From an uncultured Erysipelotrichaceae bacterium (GTDB taxonomy: Bacteria > Bacillota_I > Bacilli_A > Erysipelotrichales > Erysipelotrichaceae), in NCBI GenBank assembly GCA_902796465.1, contig CADBPK010000221.1, positions 1-6,545 on the forward strand: a DNA stretch of 6,545 bases, written 5' to 3'. Below, piece after piece: positions 5,629 through 6,545 of this stretch. Position 1 is the stretch's first letter; each line of letters begins with the position of its first letter. Made by a program: the position numbers and the translations under genes. The notes under the pieces are model-generated. The model saw nothing but the letters and a program-made list of their open reading frames with translations, made no database searches and had not been told where the DNA came from.

Positions 5629-6545
5629 ACTGACCGAGCGCTTCCAGCGCTGCACCGGCTGCGGACTTGACTGCCGTACTTGTTATAGTAGCACCGGTGA
5701 CGCCGTCGATCTCTGCGCTGTTGGCATCGAGGATCTGCTGTGTCAGTTCCGGAATTGCTGCTCCGCCTACAGCAGGTGTTTCTTTTTCACCGACGATCGT
5801 GCATTCGGTGATCTTGCCGTCTTCAACTGTCAGTGTTACGGATACTTCGCCGCCGAAGCCGTCCGCTGTACCGGTTGCTGTATTGCCTTCAACTGCCGCC
5901 TCTGCAGCGCCGCCCGGGATCTTCCCTTCGCAGGTTGCACCGACAAGCAGTGTTACAGCTGTGCAGACAGCCGCAACAGCGAGTACTTTTGTCCGGATCG
6001 TTTTGGCATCCTTGATCTGGTTGCCGTCAACGAACTTATCGATACCCGGTGTCAGCATATTCATAAGCAGAATGGAGAACAGCACGCCGTCGGGCAGGCT
6101 TGCCTTCAGACGGATGATCAGCGTCAGCGCTGCCGCGCCGACCGCAAAGATAATGCGTCCGGGAATCGTGATCGGATTGGTGACAGGATCTGTCATCATG
6201 AATACCGCGCCGAACAGGACACCGCCGCCCAGTACATGGAATACCGCGTACCAGATGCCGGCACCGTGGATCAGGCCGATAATCAGCGAGAATACAAATA
6301 CACAGCCGAGATAGGTCGCTGACAGGCGCCAGTCAACATCTTTCTGCCATAGCAGGTAAGCCCAGCACAGCAGGATCAGCAATGCGCAGGATCCGCCGAT
6401 AACGCTCGGATAGTTTCCGAGGAACATATTCCCCAGGCCGCCGAACTGCTTGATAAACGTTCCGAATGTCGAGGAATCCATGACCCAGCCATAGGCATTC
6501 ATGGAACCCATCGGTGTTGCGGAAGTCACGAAATCAGGATTGGTG
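5627..6545 (-). CDS. rnfD: RnfD fused to an extra membrane helix and a C-terminal FMN-binding domain (N-terminal part missing)
   Basis: The frame is open to the right edge and gives the last 306 residues; the first half of RnfD lies outside. A GTG at 6529 is an internal valine codon, because conserved sequence (NPDF before VTSATP) continues upstream. RnfD is an integral membrane flavoprotein of the Rnf complex. The RnfD part shows the covalent FMN motif as VTSATP (Thr codon 6517-6515; the usual Gly of SGAT is Ser), then five or so membrane helices including FMMTDPVTNP and LPDGVLFSILLMNMLTP. This core ends near 6020. After it come an extra helix (about 5986-5930) and, at about 5854-5636, an RnfG-type FMN-binding domain with IDGVTGATITS (TGAT codons 5698-5687), which should be flavinylated on Thr. 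The common GE(T/S)S loop also differs: here it reads GNYPSVIGGS, with Gly in place of the usual Glu. The stop overlaps the rnfG ribosome binding site. Confidence 0.9.
   Translation of the reverse strand, partial: TNPDFVTSATPMGSMNAYGWVMDSSTFGTFIKQFGGLGNMFLGNYPSVIGGSCALLILLCWAYLLWQKDVDWRLSATYLGCVFVFSLIIGLIHGAGIWYAVFHVLGGGVLFGAVFMMTDPVTNPITIPGRIIFAVGAAALTLIIRLKASLPDGVLFSILLMNMLTPGIDKFVDGNQIKDAKTIRTKVLAVAAVCTAVTLLVGATCEGKIPGGAAEAAVEGNTATGTADGFGGEVSVTLTVEDGKITECTIVGEKETPAVGGAAIPELTQQILDANSAEIDGVTGATITSTAVKSAAGAALEALGQ

Noticed and set aside
5614..5655. An ATG at 5655 as the start of rnfG, giving 14 more residues
   Set aside because: The GTG at 5613 has AAGGAGG at ideal distance, and the extra residues would be encoded within rnfD and place a charged stretch before the membrane anchor.
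5606..6322. Cysteine-rich open frame on the plus strand opposite rnfD
   Set aside because: The cysteines arise as the antisense reading of Ala/Gly-rich codons in RnfD; no domain or start signal supports it.
3453..6545. The operon as a Na+-translocating NADH:quinone reductase (Nqr), since NqrB-C-D-E has the same order as RnfD-G-E-A
   Set aside because: The gene after rnfA has the RnfB-specific LPGxNCGGCGNPGC motif, no NqrF follows, and the RnfD helices match RnfD (TDPVTNP, LPDGV) better than NqrB as I recall them.

Overview
The window looks like a chromosomal stretch from an anaerobic, gut-type member of the Bacillota. Strong AAGGAGG-type ribosome binding sites, intrinsic terminators, tightly packed operons, an Rnf complex and a metY-metA pair support this. 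Erysipelotrichia or Clostridia would both fit. I cannot place it more precisely from the sequence alone.

Layout. On the + strand, 1-1394 holds the 3' end of an O-acetylhomoserine sulfhydrylase gene (metY) followed 6 bases later by a complete homoserine O-acyltransferase gene (metA). This is a two-step homoserine-to-homocysteine module closed by an intrinsic terminator. Everything else is on the - strand. Read from the right edge it runs: an Rnf operon (6545 to 2990) ending in its own terminator; a single AIM24/TIGR00266-family gene (2899-2225) with its own promoter and terminator; and an orphan CpaB/SAF-domain membrane protein gene (2145-1423) that converges on metA. No stretch over 300 bases lacks a gene. 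I saw no RNA genes, insertion sequences or CRISPR arrays.

The Rnf operon is the part to study. The order rnfD-rnfG-rnfE-rnfA-orf63-rnfB is the usual C-D-G-E-A-B order (rnfC would lie beyond the right edge), but several parts are remodelled. (1) RnfD carries an extra transmembrane helix and a C-terminal FMN-binding domain with its own TGATITS flavinylation motif. (2) RnfG carries two tandem FMN-binding domains, with SGATLTS and SGATETS motifs, instead of one. (3) RnfB is only 93 residues: it keeps the membrane anchor and the first Fe-S motif and lacks the ferredoxin-like domains. (4) A second 63-residue membrane-anchored protein with four cysteines, including a CGACGIKNC motif that echoes RnfB's CGGCGNPGC, is inserted between rnfA and the short rnfB. 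RnfA and RnfE look ordinary and keep their cysteine pairs.

How the genes might work together (inference): electrons normally pass from reduced ferredoxin through RnfB clusters to the RnfA/RnfE intramembrane cluster, then to the outward-facing flavins of RnfG and RnfD, and finally to RnfC and NAD+. Here the cytoplasmic Fe-S input appears reduced to a minimum while the outward flavin section is expanded to as many as four covalent FMN sites. This could be a variant Rnf with a different electron donor, or one with a side exit for electrons on the outer face.
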